A DNA stretch of 28,769 bases from Palsa-459 sp035510855 (GCA_035510855.1 DATKGG010000076.1:1-28769); one strand, 5' to 3'; shown: positions 1 to 8,595, counted from the stretch's first letter. Numbers and translations are program-made. Notes: generated by a model not told the origin, from the letters alone.

Positions 1-2
1 GG

Positions 3-665
3 GAGACCGCCCAGCAGCCCGAGAACAACATCGTCCGGGTCTCGCTCCAGGCACTCGCCGCGGTTCTCGGGGGCACCCAGAGCCTGCACACGAACGGCTT
101 CGGCGAGGCGTTGAGCCTGCCGACCGAGCGCGCCGCAAAGCTCGCCCTGCGCACCCAGCAGGTGATCGGCTTCGAGTCCGGCGTCGTCGACACCGTCGAC
201 CCGCTCGGGGGCTCGTACTTCGTCGAGAAGCTGACCGACGAGCTCGAGGAGCGAGCGGTCGCCTACCTCGAGGAGATCGACCGGCGCGGCGGCGCCGTCG
301 CGGCGATCGAGGCGGGCTTCATGCAGGCAGAGATCGAGGCCGCCGCCTACGCGGACGCGAAGTCCGTCGACGACGGGACCCGGATCCTGGTCGGGGTGAA
401 CCGCTTCGTCGACCAGGTGCCCGAGGCGCCCGAGCTGTTCCCGGCGGACCCCAAGCTCCAGGCGGCCCAGGTCGAGCGCGTCCAAAAGCTCAAGGCGAAC
501 CGTGCGGGCGACGCGGTCACCGCGGCACTCCGCGACGTCGAGGCAGCCGCGCGCGGCACGCAGAACCTCCTCGTCCCAATGCGCACCGCGCTCGCGGCGC
601 GCGCGACCTTGGGCGAGGTCGCCGACGTGCTGCGCGAGGTCTTCGGCGTCTACCGGCCGGGCTGA
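3..665 (+). CDS. Acyl-CoA mutase large subunit, methylmalonyl-CoA mutase type (C-terminal part; 5' end outside window)
   Basis: The reading frame enters the window already open, beginning ETAQQPENNIVRV, so the gene starts upstream. The segment carries hallmark mutase stretches: TAQQPENN, LGGTQSLHTNGF, E(A)LSLPTERAA, and VDPLGGSYFVE. This family interconverts methylmalonyl-CoA and succinyl-CoA (or related acyl-CoA pairs such as isobutyryl/butyryl-CoA) with adenosylcobalamin. The protein ends soon after the barrel, at TLGEVADVLREVFGVYRPG, with no cobalamin-binding DxHxxG domain. It is therefore the separate-subunit type whose B12 domain is a different gene, as in IcmA and the archaeal-style mutases. 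The biotin carboxylase just beyond suggests propionyl-CoA assimilation. Its last 16 bases overlap the convergent amidohydrolase gene. The exact substrate cannot be read from this fragment, because the N-terminal specificity residues are missing. Confidence 0.92.
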   Translation, partial: ETAQQPENNIVRVSLQALAAVLGGTQSLHTNGFGEALSLPTERAAKLALRTQQVIGFESGVVDTVDPLGGSYFVEKLTDELEERAVAYLEEIDRRGGAVAAIEAGFMQAEIEAAAYADAKSVDDGTRILVGVNRFVDQVPEAPELFPADPKLQAAQVERVQKLKANRAGDAVTAALRDVEAAARGTQNLLVPMRTALAARATLGEVADVLREVFGVYRPG

Positions 666-1825
666 GAGCCCGACAGCTCTGCGCCGAGCCCTCGTCGCAG
701 CTCGGCGTCGGTCGCGACGTCGATGCCCGTCATCGCGAGCGCGATCGCCCCGTCAAGGACCGCGCGATCAGCCGACGCCGTCGCGCAAGCCGCAGCGAAC
801 GACGGCTGGTGGTTGACCGACCCCTGGGCGTCGATCCCGATCAGGGGGTGGATCGAGGGGATTCGCAGCGACACGTTCGCCATGTCCGTCGAGATCGTCG
901 GCATCGGCTCGTCCTCCGCGGCGAAGCTGCGCCCGAGGGACTCGGCGTGGCGGCGATACGACCCGAGCAGGCCGCGGTCCGAGATCATGTGCGAGTACGG
1001 CGGGCCGACCGCTTCGACCGTGAGCGTCGCGCGGGTCGCAGTCGCGCCGGCCTCGAAGCACGCCTCCACGCGCACTCGAAGCGCAGCCAGCCGGTCCGCG
1101 TCGACGCTCCGGCACATGAAGCGGCCGACGACGTGCGCCGGGATGATGTTGGCGGCGACGCCGCCGGTCACCACGACGCCATGGACCTGATCGCCAGGTG
1201 GGAGCTGCTGGCGGAGCAGCCCGATCGCGACCTGGGCGATGGTCATTGCGTCGCCCGCGTTCACGCCCTTCCACGGCGCCGCCGACGCGTGCGCCTCGGC
1301 GCCCGAGTAGGTCACGTCGATGTGGTCGACCGCGAGGCACATCGCCTCCAGGCGGTCCGACGGCCACGGGTGCACCATCATCGCGACCTCGAGTCCGTCG
1401 AAGGCCCCGCGGTCGAGCATCAGGATCTTTCCCCCGCCGCCTTCCTCGGCGGGCGTGCCGAGGACGACGACGGTCGCGCCGACATCGTCGGCGACGTGGG
1501 CGAGCCCGATCGCCGCGCCCACCGAGCTCGCCGCGATCACGTTGTGGCCGCACGCGTGCCCGACGCCGGGGAGCGCGTCGTACTCCGCGCAGATGCCGAT
1601 GCGCACGGCTCCCGTGCCGGCGGTCGCGACAAAGGCCGTCTCGAGGCCGCACGCGCCGCGCTCGACGTCGAAGCCCTCTCGCTCGAGCAGTTGGGTGACC
1701 GCGGTGGCCGCCCGATGCTCCTCGAACGCCGTCTCGGGGTGGGCATGGAGGTCGTGGCTGAGCGAGAGCAACGCGTCAGTGCGCTCCCGCACCGCGGCGG
1801 CGGCCGTCGAGCCAGGTGTGGTCAC
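650..1825 (-). CDS. M20-family amidohydrolase / metallopeptidase
   Basis: This is a 391-residue zinc hydrolase of the M20D type (aminoacylase, AbgB-like amidohydrolases). The metal site is visible as GVGHACGHN (His90, His94) and TPAEEGGGGK (the catalytic and metal Glu pair). The family hydrolyses N-acyl amino acids, p-aminobenzoyl-glutamate or similar amides; the substrate here is unknown. The start chosen is GTG at 1825, whose GTGA overlaps the stop codon of the upstream biotin carboxylase subunit, so the two are translationally coupled and very probably co-transcribed. The same frame stays open much further upstream, but that stretch is an Arg/Gly-rich shadow of the carboxylase and is not protein-like. 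The 3' end overlaps the mutase gene convergently by 16 bases. Coupling of an amidohydrolase to a carboxylase is uncommon and has no obvious pathway explanation. Confidence 0.88.
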   Translation of the reverse strand: MTTPGSTAAAAVRERTDALLSLSHDLHAHPETAFEEHRAATAVTQLLEREGFDVERGACGLETAFVATAGTGAVRIGICAEYDALPGVGHACGHNVIAASSVGAAIGLAHVADDVGATVVVLGTPAEEGGGGKILMLDRGAFDGLEVAMMVHPWPSDRLEAMCLAVDHIDVTYSGAEAHASAAPWKGVNAGDAMTIAQVAIGLLRQQLPPGDQVHGVVVTGGVAANIIPAHVVGRFMCRSVDADRLAALRVRVEACFEAGATATRATLTVEAVGPPYSHMISDRGLLGSYRRHAESLGRSFAAEDEPMPTISTDMANVSLRIPSIHPLIGIDAQGSVNHQPSFAAACATASADRAVLDGAIALAMTGIDVATDAELRRGLGAELSGSQPGR

Positions 1826-3570
1826 TGGATCACCGCGACGACGTCGCCCGCGCCGACGCCGTCGCCCGCGGCGACCCGCAGCTCGACGACGGTGCCCGCG
1901 GTGTCCGCGACGACGGCGTTCTCCATCTTCATCGCCTCGAGGATGCAGACGGTCTGGCCCTCCTCGACGAGGTCGCCCTGGGCGACCAGAACCTTCACGA
2001 CGGTGCCCTGCATCGGGACGGTGATCTCGCCCGAGCCGCTGCCGGTCACGCCCGCGTGGGTCACCCGACGCGACGGCTTGGACACGGCGGGGCCACCGGT
2101 TGCACCCGTGGGGAGCCAGACGTCGACCGCGAAGCGGCGCCCGTCCACCTCGGTGGTCACCGACGCGCGCGCGCGACCCTCGGGCGGCGCGTCGAGAGCC
2201 TGCGACGGCGACGCGACCGAGCTCAGATCGAGCCGTTCTTCGACCCACTTCGTCGAGTGCGTGCCAGCGATGAAGTCCGGGTGCGACAGGATCGCGACGT
2301 CCGCGGGGATCGTTGTGGCGACGCCCTCGATGCGCGTCTCGTCGAGCGCGCGGAGCATGCGGCGGCGCGCCTGCTCGCGGTCCGCACCCCAGGTCACGAA
2401 CTTTGCGATGAGGTTGTCGTAGTACTGGGACACCGTGTCGCCGGCCGCGTAGCCCGCGTCGACGCGGATCCCTGGTCCTGCGGGCGGGTCGAACACTCGA
2501 AGCGTGCCGGGTGAGGGCAAGAACCGCCCTCCCGCGGGGTCCTCGGCGTTCACGCGGACCTCGATTGCGTGGCCCCTCGAGTTCGCGCGCACGTCGTCCT
2601 GGGTGAAGTCGAGCGCCTCGCCCGAGGCGATCCGAAGCTGCCACTCGACGAGGTCGAGCCCTGTCACGAGCTCGGTGACGGGATGCTCGACCTGGAGTCG
2701 CGTGTTCATCTCGAGGAAGAAGAACTCTCCGTCCTGGAAGAGGAACTCGACGGTCCCCGCGTTCACGTAGCCGCAGGCAACGGCCGAGAGGACAGCGGCC
2801 TTGCCCATCGCGGCGCGCTCGGCGTCGGTGATGCCTGCGGCGGGGGACTCCTCGATCAGCTTTTGGTGGCGGCGCTGGCACGAGCAGTCGCGCTCGCCGA
2901 GCCACAGCGTGGTGCCGTGCGAGTCGGCGAGGACCTGGACCTCGAGGTGGCGCGGCCACGTCAGGTACCGCTCCACGTAGGACTCGGCGCGCCCGAAGTA
3001 CGCGAGCGCCTCGCGTGCGGCTGCGTCGAGCGCCTCGGCGGCCTCGTCCTTTGAGTGCACGACCTTCATCCCTCGGCCGCCGCCGCCGTAGGCAGCCTTG
3101 ATCGCGACGGGCCAGCCGTGCTGCTCGCCGAAGGCGACGACCTCATCAGGGGAGCCGAGTGGCTCGGAACGCCCGGGCACCGTCGTGACGCCCGCGCGCT
3201 CGGCGGCGAGCCGCGACGAGATCTTGTCGCCCATGACCTCGATCGACTCGGGCGACGGCCCGATGAAGATCACGCCCATCGAGGTCACGGCTCGCGCGAA
3301 GTCCGCGTTCTCCGAGAAGAACCCATACCCCGGGTGCACGCCGTCCGCCCCGCACGCCGCGAGCACCTCGGTGATCCGATCGACGTTGAGGTAGCTGTCC
3401 TGGGCGGACTGACCGCCCAACGAGTACGCCTCGTCGGCGAGGCGCACGTGCATCGCGTCGCGATCAAGCTCCGAGTAGACCGCGACGGTGCCGACGCCGA
3501 GCTCCCGGCACGTCCGAATGACGCGGACCGCGATCTCCCCGCGATTCGCGATGAGCACCTTGTCGAGCAC
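1822..3570 (-). CDS. Biotin-dependent acyl-CoA carboxylase alpha subunit (biotin carboxylase + BCCP, AccA3-type)
   Basis: This 582-residue fused subunit carboxylates its own biotin with ATP and bicarbonate for a separate carboxyltransferase, giving malonyl-CoA or methylmalonyl-CoA. The order is: N-terminal biotin carboxylase domain (LDKVLIANRGEIAVRVIR), ATP-grasp domain (AAYGGGGRGMKVV; FFLEMNTRLQVEHPVTE), biotin carboxylase C-terminal domain, a linker, and a C-terminal biotinyl domain with EAMKMEN (biotin-accepting Lys548). The start is set at GTG 3570 because a perfect AGGAGG (plus-strand 3576-3581) lies five bases upstream of it; a TTG at 3594 is possible but lies before that site. Length and layout match actinobacterial AccA3/PccA proteins. 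BirA, which would attach the biotin, is divergent only 47 bases away, and an acyl-CoA mutase gene is close by, favouring a propionyl-CoA role. No carboxyltransferase beta subunit is in the window. Confidence 0.95.
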   Translation of the reverse strand: MLDKVLIANRGEIAVRVIRTCRELGVGTVAVYSELDRDAMHVRLADEAYSLGGQSAQDSYLNVDRITEVLAACGADGVHPGYGFFSENADFARAVTSMGVIFIGPSPESIEVMGDKISSRLAAERAGVTTVPGRSEPLGSPDEVVAFGEQHGWPVAIKAAYGGGGRGMKVVHSKDEAAEALDAAAREALAYFGRAESYVERYLTWPRHLEVQVLADSHGTTLWLGERDCSCQRRHQKLIEESPAAGITDAERAAMGKAAVLSAVACGYVNAGTVEFLFQDGEFFFLEMNTRLQVEHPVTELVTGLDLVEWQLRIASGEALDFTQDDVRANSRGHAIEVRVNAEDPAGGRFLPSPGTLRVFDPPAGPGIRVDAGYAAGDTVSQYYDNLIAKFVTWGADREQARRRMLRALDETRIEGVATTIPADVAILSHPDFIAGTHSTKWVEERLDLSSVASPSQALDAPPEGRARASVTTEVDGRRFAVDVWLPTGATGGPAVSKPSRRVTHAGVTGSGSGEITVPMQGTVVKVLVAQGDLVEEGQTVCILEAMKMENAVVADTAGTVVELRVAAGDGVGAGDVVAVIQ

Positions 3571-3617
3571 CGACGCCTCCTGCGTGCCCACCAAGGAACG
3601 GCAGGCACGAGAACCCT

Positions 3618-4403
3618 ATGGTGTCGAGCGTGAGGGCGTCCTCATTTGCCGTTCACCGCTTCGTCGACATCGACTCCACGAACGACTGGCTGCTTGCAGC
3701 CGCTCGCGGCGGCGCCCCGGACCTCACGGCCGCAGTCGCGGACTTCCAACGATGTGGTCGCGGCCGGCTCGATCGGCGTTGGGAAGCACCTCCGCGGACC
3801 GCGCTGCTGTGCTCGGTGCTCCTCCGTGCCCACCTCGCGGTCGAGGACCGGCACCTCGCGAGCGTCGCGGTCTCGTTGAGCGCGATCGCGGCGGTCCGGG
3901 GGGTCGCACCGTGCGCGGCCGGCCTCAAGTGGCCGAACGACCTCGTGGTCGAGGAGCGCAAGCTCGGCGGCGTGCTCGCCGAGACCGACGGCATCGAGGA
4001 TGCCGACGGCACGACCGCGCTCGTCGTCGGGCTCGGCCTCAACCTGTCGACGACCGGACCACCCGATGCCGACGGCACGTCGCTGCTCAACGAGACCGGT
4101 ACGACGCCCGACCGCGACGAGCTGCTGGACGCCTACCTCGACGAGCTCGCGAAGCGCGCCGACGAGCTGTGCTCGATCGAGGGGCGTGCGAGGTTGCTGG
4201 CGTCCTACCGCATGCACCTCGTCACGCTCGGTCGCGTCGTCCGAGTGACGCTGCACGACAACTCGATCGACGGCGTCGCGACGTCGATCACCGACGAGGG
4301 ACATCTCGTGGTGACGACGCACGACGGCACCCACGTCGTCGCGGCCGGCGACGTCGTGCACCTGCGGGCGCCACACACCGAGCCGACCGGTGCTCGCGAG
4401 TAG
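3618..4403 (+). CDS. birA: Biotin--[acetyl-CoA-carboxylase] ligase BirA (monofunctional)
   Basis: The protein has 261 residues (257 if GTG 3630 is used) and activates biotin with ATP, then transfers it to the BCCP lysine. It begins directly with the catalytic fold (DIDSTNDWL), so it lacks the DNA-binding helix-turn-helix of E. coli BirA and is a class I ligase. The biotinyl-AMP loop reads GRGRLDRRW (47-55) where the usual form is GRGRRGRxW. KWPNDL (104-109) and KLGGVLAE (from Lys115) are intact. A small C-terminal SH3-like domain follows. A TATGGT box at 3617-3622 overlaps the ATG at 3618 and sits seven bases before GTG 3630. By analogy with other genes in this window, the true start may be that GTG on a leaderless message. 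The gene is divergent from the carboxylase subunit, which is its likely substrate. Confidence 0.93.
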   Translation: MVSSVRASSFAVHRFVDIDSTNDWLLAAARGGAPDLTAAVADFQRCGRGRLDRRWEAPPRTALLCSVLLRAHLAVEDRHLASVAVSLSAIAAVRGVAPCAAGLKWPNDLVVEERKLGGVLAETDGIEDADGTTALVVGLGLNLSTTGPPDADGTSLLNETGTTPDRDELLDAYLDELAKRADELCSIEGRARLLASYRMHLVTLGRVVRVTLHDNSIDGVATSITDEGHLVVTTHDGTHVVAAGDVVHLRAPHTEPTGARE

Positions 4404-4406
4404 CAT
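4401..4406 (+). promoter_or_regulatory. Putative -10 box (TAGCAT) for a leaderless rmlB message
   Basis: TAGCAT coincides with the birA stop codon and lies seven bases before the rmlB ATG, where a transcript would start at or beside the start codon. No -35 match is visible at 17-18 bases and no ribosome binding site precedes the ATG. Confidence 0.45.
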
Positions 4407-4413
4407 CGACACA

Positions 4414-5421
4414 ATGCGGCTGCTCGTCACCGGTGGCGCCGGTTTCATCGGTTCGAACTTCGTCCGCTACTGGGACGAGCGGCATCCCGACGACCTGGTC
4501 GTCGCCTACGACGCCCTGACCTATGCGGGCAACCAGGCAAACCTCGACGACGTGAAGGACCGCGCGCCGTTCGTGCACGGCGACATCTGCGACCTCGACT
4601 TCGCCGAGCGCACCATCAAGGACTACGCGATCGACACCGTCGTCAACTTCGCGGCCGAGTCGCACAACTCGCTCGCGATCCTCGACCCCGCGAGGTTCTT
4701 CACGACGAACGTGCTCGGCACCCAGTCGATCCTCGAGGCCGCCCGGCGCAACGACGTGACGAGGTTCCACCACATCTCGACGTGCGAGGTCTACGGGGAC
4801 ATGGACCTCGACGACCCCGGCGCGTTCACCGAGGAGAGCCCGTACCGTCCACGGACGCCGTACAACGCGGCAAAGGCTGGCGGGGACCACGCGGTCCGCG
4901 CGTACTACGAGACGTTCGAGCTGCCCATCACGATCACGAACTGCTCGAACAACTACGGCCCGTACCAGTTCCCCGAGAAGGTGATACCCGTCTTCACCAC
5001 GAAGGCGATGGACGACCAGCCGATCCCGCTGTACGCCTCGACGCAGAACCGCCGCGAGTGGCTCCACGTCATAGACCACTGCGCGGCAATCGAGACCGTG
5101 CTGCAGCGAGGACGTATCGGCGAGACGTACCACGTGGGCTCTGGCGTCGAGAAGTCGATCGAGCAGATCGCCGACACCATCCTTGCGGCGCTCGGCAAGC
5201 CCTCGTCGCTCAAGATGATCGTCCCCGACCGTCCTGGCCACGACCGCCGCTACCTGCTCGACATCTCGAAGATCCGAACCGAGCTCGGGTGGACGCCGTC
5301 GATCTCCTTCGAGGACGGCATCGCGAGCACGGTGGCGTGGTACGTCGAGAACCGCTCGTGGTGGGAGCCGCTGCGAGACCGCGCGCCGATCGCCGAAGAG
5401 GAGTGGGGCAAGGCTGGTTGA
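4414..5421 (+). CDS. rmlB: dTDP-glucose 4,6-dehydratase family protein (RmlB-like, variant active site)
   Basis: This 335-residue extended short-chain dehydrogenase would convert dTDP-glucose to the 4-keto-6-deoxy sugar on the way to dTDP-rhamnose. It shows the NAD-binding GGAGFIG near the N-terminus, the Tyr150-x3-Lys154 pair, and the RmlB signature NNYGPYQFPEKVIP. Two conserved sites differ. The Thr-Asp-Glu motif reads STCEVYG, with Cys124 in place of the catalytic Asp. The usual SHVDRSI reads SHNSLAI (from His84). The late segment YASTQNRREWLHV also departs from the typical YGDG..RDWLYV. It is therefore a divergent clade that may keep the activity or act on another nucleotide sugar. ATG 4414 is preferred over GTG 4390, since it begins the dinucleotide-binding strand and follows a TAGCAT box. 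Its stop overlaps the rmlD start by one base, indicating an operon. Confidence 0.85.
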   Translation: MRLLVTGGAGFIGSNFVRYWDERHPDDLVVAYDALTYAGNQANLDDVKDRAPFVHGDICDLDFAERTIKDYAIDTVVNFAAESHNSLAILDPARFFTTNVLGTQSILEAARRNDVTRFHHISTCEVYGDMDLDDPGAFTEESPYRPRTPYNAAKAGGDHAVRAYYETFELPITITNCSNNYGPYQFPEKVIPVFTTKAMDDQPIPLYASTQNRREWLHVIDHCAAIETVLQRGRIGETYHVGSGVEKSIEQIADTILAALGKPSSLKMIVPDRPGHDRRYLLDISKIRTELGWTPSISFEDGIASTVAWYVENRSWWEPLRDRAPIAEEEWGKAG

Positions 5422-6344
5422 TGCGGGTCCTTGTGACCGGGGCATCCGGACAGCTGGGCACTGACGTCGTCGACGCGCTCGAGGGCCGCATCCCAGTGGG
5501 CGGGGCGGCGACCGCGCTGCTCGGTGGCAGCCAGGTCGCACCAGGGGAGTTCGAGGTCGCCTCGGTCACGCACGCCGACCTCGCGATCGAGGACAAGGGC
5601 GCTGTCGAGCGCGTGGTCGCGGCAGCCAAGCCCGACGTCGTGGTCCACCTCGCGGCGTACACCGCTGTCGACCGCGCCGAGACCGAGCCCGAGCTCGCGT
5701 GGTCGGTGAACGCCACGGGGACGTCGAACGTCGCGGCTGCCGCGAGCGCGGCAGGAGCGCACCTCGTGTACGTCTCGACCGACTACGTCTTCGACGGGAC
5801 CAAGCGCTCCGCCTACCTAGAGGGCGACCGAACCGGCCCACGCTCGGTGTACGGCGAGACCAAGCTCGGCGGCGAGCGCGCGTGCCCGCCGGACGCGACG
5901 ATCGCGAGGGTCTCATGGGTGGCGGGCTTCCATGGTCGGAACATCGTGCGACTCGCCGTTGATCGCGCGCTCCGCGGCGAGCCGATGCGGTTTGTCGACG
6001 ACCAACGGGGCTGTCCGTCGTTCGCCGCAGACCTCGCCGCGGGTCTCGTCACCCTGGTGCGCGCACGCCTTGCAGGAATCGTCCACTTGACAAACGCGGG
6101 ATCGACGACCTGGTTCGAGCTCGTGCACTCGGTCGTGGACGCGGCGGGCGGCGATCCCGATTCGGTGACGGCGATCTCGACGTCGCAGCTCGATCCGCAG
6201 CCACTCGCGCCGCGGCCCGAGAACTCAGTGCTGCAGCCGGGTCGGCTCTTGGCCGAAGGGTACGATCTTCTGCCTGCATGGGAAGACGCGATGCACCGCC
6301 TCGTGGCCGCGTTCGTAGAAGGGAGCGTGCGTGACGCAGACTGA
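5421..6344 (+). CDS. rmlD: dTDP-4-dehydrorhamnose reductase RmlD
   Basis: The 307-residue product reduces dTDP-4-keto-rhamnose to dTDP-L-rhamnose with NAD(P)H, the last step of the rhamnose donor pathway. Visible features are the nucleotide-binding GASGQLG at the N-terminus, VHLAAYTAVDRAE, STDYVFDG (from Ser119), and the catalytic YGETK (Tyr144, Lys148). These are the standard RmlD motifs, and the length is normal. The ATG overlaps the rmlB stop (TGATG), and the 3' end overlaps the next gene by 14 bases, so translation is coupled on both sides. The epimerase RmlC needed between RmlB and RmlD is not in the window. The frame is open upstream of the ATG, but that part is a shadow of rmlB. Confidence 0.92.
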   Translation: MRVLVTGASGQLGTDVVDALEGRIPVGGAATALLGGSQVAPGEFEVASVTHADLAIEDKGAVERVVAAAKPDVVVHLAAYTAVDRAETEPELAWSVNATGTSNVAAAASAAGAHLVYVSTDYVFDGTKRSAYLEGDRTGPRSVYGETKLGGERACPPDATIARVSWVAGFHGRNIVRLAVDRALRGEPMRFVDDQRGCPSFAADLAAGLVTLVRARLAGIVHLTNAGSTTWFELVHSVVDAAGGDPDSVTAISTSQLDPQPLAPRPENSVLQPGRLLAEGYDLLPAWEDAMHRLVAAFVEGSVRDAD

Positions 6345-7659
6345 CCGCTCACCGATGCCGAAGGCGGGCGTACGCCGCGTCGCGGTCGTCGGCGCGGGCT
6401 ACGTCGGGCTCCCCACCGCGGCGGTGCTCAGTCACCACGGACACATGGTCATGCTCGCGGAGCGAGACGAGCGCCGCCTCGAGATCCTTCGCCAAGGTCG
6501 CTCGCCGATCGTCGAGCACGGCCTCGAAGAGATGCTGAAGGACGGCATCTCGACGGGGCGGCTCCGGACGGTCCGGAGCGCCGCGGAGGCAGTCGTCGGC
6601 GCGGAGTTCGTGTTCTTGTGCGTCGAGACACCGCAGTCCGCCGACGGGTCCGCCGACCTGTCCTACATCACGGCGGCAGCCTCCGAGATCGCGCCGCACC
6701 TTGTCGACGGGGCGATCATCGTCAACAAGTCGACGGTGCCGGTCGGGACGGTCGGCATCGTCGAGCGCGTGCTCGGGCGCGCCGACGTGGTGGTCGTGTC
6801 GAATCCCGAGTTCCTTCGCGAGGGCACGGCGGTCGCCGACTCGCTCAACCCCGATCGCGTTGTCGTCGGCGCCGACGACCGTGAGGCGGCCGCGCGCGTC
6901 GCCGAGCTGTTCAGCGACTCAGGGGCACCCGCGGTGATCACGGACGCGACAACGTCCGAGCTCATCAAGTACGCCTCAAACGCGTTCCTCGCGACCAAGC
7001 TCACCTTCATCAACACGATGGCCGGTCTGTGCGAGGCAGTGGGCGCCGACGTCCTCGACCTCGTTCTCGGCGTCGGGTACGACAAGCGGATCGGCTTCGA
7101 GTTCCTGCGACCGGGGCCGGGCTGGGGCGGCTCGTGCCTCCCGAAGGACACCGCGGCGCTCGTCGCCATCTCGAACGCGGCCGGCTACGACGTCTCCATC
7201 GTGCGCGGGGCGATCTCGGGCAACGAGGAGCAGATGCGCCGGGTGGTCGGCAAGATCGCCACGGCCGCGGGCGGAACGGTCCGCGACCGCACGATCGCGG
7301 TGCTGGGCCTGTCCTTCAAGGCCAACACCGGGGACCGCCGCGACTCGCCCGCCCTGTCGATCACGAAGCTGCTGGTCGCGGCCGGCGCCTCGATCCGGGC
7401 GTTCGACCCGACCGTGTCCACCGCGGACGCGGACCAGCCCGACCTCGCGCACCTGACCGTGTTCGACAGCGCCTACGAGGCGGTCACCGGCACGCACGTG
7501 ATCGCGATCCTCACCGAGTGGCAGGAGTTCCGCTGGCTCGACTACTCCAAGATCCGCGGGCTCGTCGCCAACCCCGCGATCGTCGATGCCCGCAACCTCC
7601 TCGAGAGCGGGCTCGTGCACCGGCTGGGCTTCTCGTACTCGGGCATCGGGAGATCGTGA
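6331..7659 (+). CDS. ugd: UDP-glucose 6-dehydrogenase
   Basis: This 442-residue enzyme oxidises UDP-glucose to UDP-glucuronate with two NAD+. It has the N-terminal Rossmann motif VVGAGYVGLPTA, the NPEFLREGTAV segment, TSELIKYASNAFLA, the active-site loop GPGWGGSCLPKDT (Cys269), and a C-terminal NAD/UDP-binding half with LGLSFKANTGDRRDSPA. The usual family motif is GPGFGGSCFPKD, so the Phe-to-Trp and Phe-to-Leu changes are mild. GTG 6331 is preceded by GAAGGGAG about seven bases upstream and lies inside the end of rmlD. The stop overlaps the start of the UDP-glucuronate decarboxylase gene as GTGA, so product and next enzyme are made together. The MUB-type alternative (UDP-ManNAc dehydrogenase) is less likely because of the adjacent decarboxylase. 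Confidence 0.93.
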   Translation: MTQTDRSPMPKAGVRRVAVVGAGYVGLPTAAVLSHHGHMVMLAERDERRLEILRQGRSPIVEHGLEEMLKDGISTGRLRTVRSAAEAVVGAEFVFLCVETPQSADGSADLSYITAAASEIAPHLVDGAIIVNKSTVPVGTVGIVERVLGRADVVVVSNPEFLREGTAVADSLNPDRVVVGADDREAAARVAELFSDSGAPAVITDATTSELIKYASNAFLATKLTFINTMAGLCEAVGADVLDLVLGVGYDKRIGFEFLRPGPGWGGSCLPKDTAALVAISNAAGYDVSIVRGAISGNEEQMRRVVGKIATAAGGTVRDRTIAVLGLSFKANTGDRRDSPALSITKLLVAAGASIRAFDPTVSTADADQPDLAHLTVFDSAYEAVTGTHVIAILTEWQEFRWLDYSKIRGLVANPAIVDARNLLESGLVHRLGFSYSGIGRS

Positions 7660-8588
7660 GGGTCGTTGTCGCGGGAGGCGCGGGCTTCCTCGGCTCGCAC
7701 CTCTGCGACGCGCTGCTCTCCCGCGGCGACGAGGTCATCGCCCTCGACAACCTGTGCACAGGGTCGATGGGGAATCTCATTGCCGCGGGCGCACACGACA
7801 CGTTCAGCTTCATCGAGTGCGACGTGTCGGCCGACGTCCCTGTCATCGGAGCTGTGGATGCTGTCATGCACCTCGCGTCGCCGGCGTCGCCACCGGTGTA
7901 CCTCACCATGCCGCTCGAGACACTCGCCGCCGGGAGCGAGGGCACGAGGCGGCTGCTCGAGCTTGCGGGCGCCCATGGCGCTCGATTCGTGCTCGCGTCC
8001 ACGAGCGAGGTCTACGGCGATCCGCTCGAGCATCCCCAGCGCGAGGAGTACTGGGGCAACGTGAATCCGATCGGCCCGCGAAGCGTCTACGACGAGTCGA
8101 AGCGCTTCGCAGAGGCGCTGACGTTCGCGCACCATCGTGAGCTCGGTGCGAGCGTCGGCGTCGCGCGGATCTTCAACACGTACGGGCCACGGCTGTCGCC
8201 GCTCGACGGTCGGGTGGTGTCGACCTTCATCGCCCAGGCGCTTCGCGGCGACCCGCTCACGGTGTTCGGCGACGGCTCCCAGACGAGGAGCGTGTGCTAT
8301 GTGAGCGACCTCGTCGCCGGGCTCATCGCGCTCCTCGACGCGGACGTCACCGGTCCGGTGAACCTCGGCAACACGCTCGAGTTCACGATGCTCGAGATTG
8401 CCCATCGCGTGCTGGCGGCGACGGGCTCTTCGTCGCCGATCATCCACCAGGCGCTCCCGACCGACGACCCGACGAGGCGGCGCCCCGACATCGCGAGGGC
8501 GGCCGCGCTGCTCGGCTGGGCACCGGTCGTCTCCTTCGAGACCGGCCTCGCCTGGACGATCGAGCACTTCCAAACGATCGCCGCGTAG
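7656..8588 (+). CDS. uxs: UDP-glucuronate decarboxylase / UDP-xylose synthase family epimerase
   Basis: The 310-residue extended SDR protein converts UDP-glucuronate to UDP-xylose (or the 4-keto-pentose intermediate). The sequence carries the UXS-type signatures HLASPASPPVY, STSEVYGDP (Ser115-Thr116-Ser117-Glu118), YWGNVNPIGPRS, Tyr145-Asp-Glu-Ser-Lys149, RIFNTYGPR, DGRVVSTFIAQAL and GDGSQTRSVCYV. These distinguish the decarboxylases from UDP-glucose or UDP-glucuronate epimerases. GTG 7656 overlaps the ugd stop codon, so substrate-making and substrate-using enzymes are translationally coupled. The pairing makes a UDP-xylose supply for surface glycans the simplest reading. A bare NAD-dependent epimerase of another specificity cannot be excluded from sequence alone. 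Confidence 0.88.
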   Translation: MRVVVAGGAGFLGSHLCDALLSRGDEVIALDNLCTGSMGNLIAAGAHDTFSFIECDVSADVPVIGAVDAVMHLASPASPPVYLTMPLETLAAGSEGTRRLLELAGAHGARFVLASTSEVYGDPLEHPQREEYWGNVNPIGPRSVYDESKRFAEALTFAHHRELGASVGVARIFNTYGPRLSPLDGRVVSTFIAQALRGDPLTVFGDGSQTRSVCYVSDLVAGLIALLDADVTGPVNLGNTLEFTMLEIAHRVLAATGSSSPIIHQALPTDDPTRRRPDIARAAALLGWAPVVSFETGLAWTIEHFQTIAA

Positions 8589-8595
8589 CGGGCTC

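Noticed and set aside
1826..2959. A long minus-strand extension in frame with the M20 hydrolase
   Set aside because: It is an Arg/Gly/His-rich shadow of the biotin carboxylase gene on the same strand; the hydrolase starts at GTG 1825.
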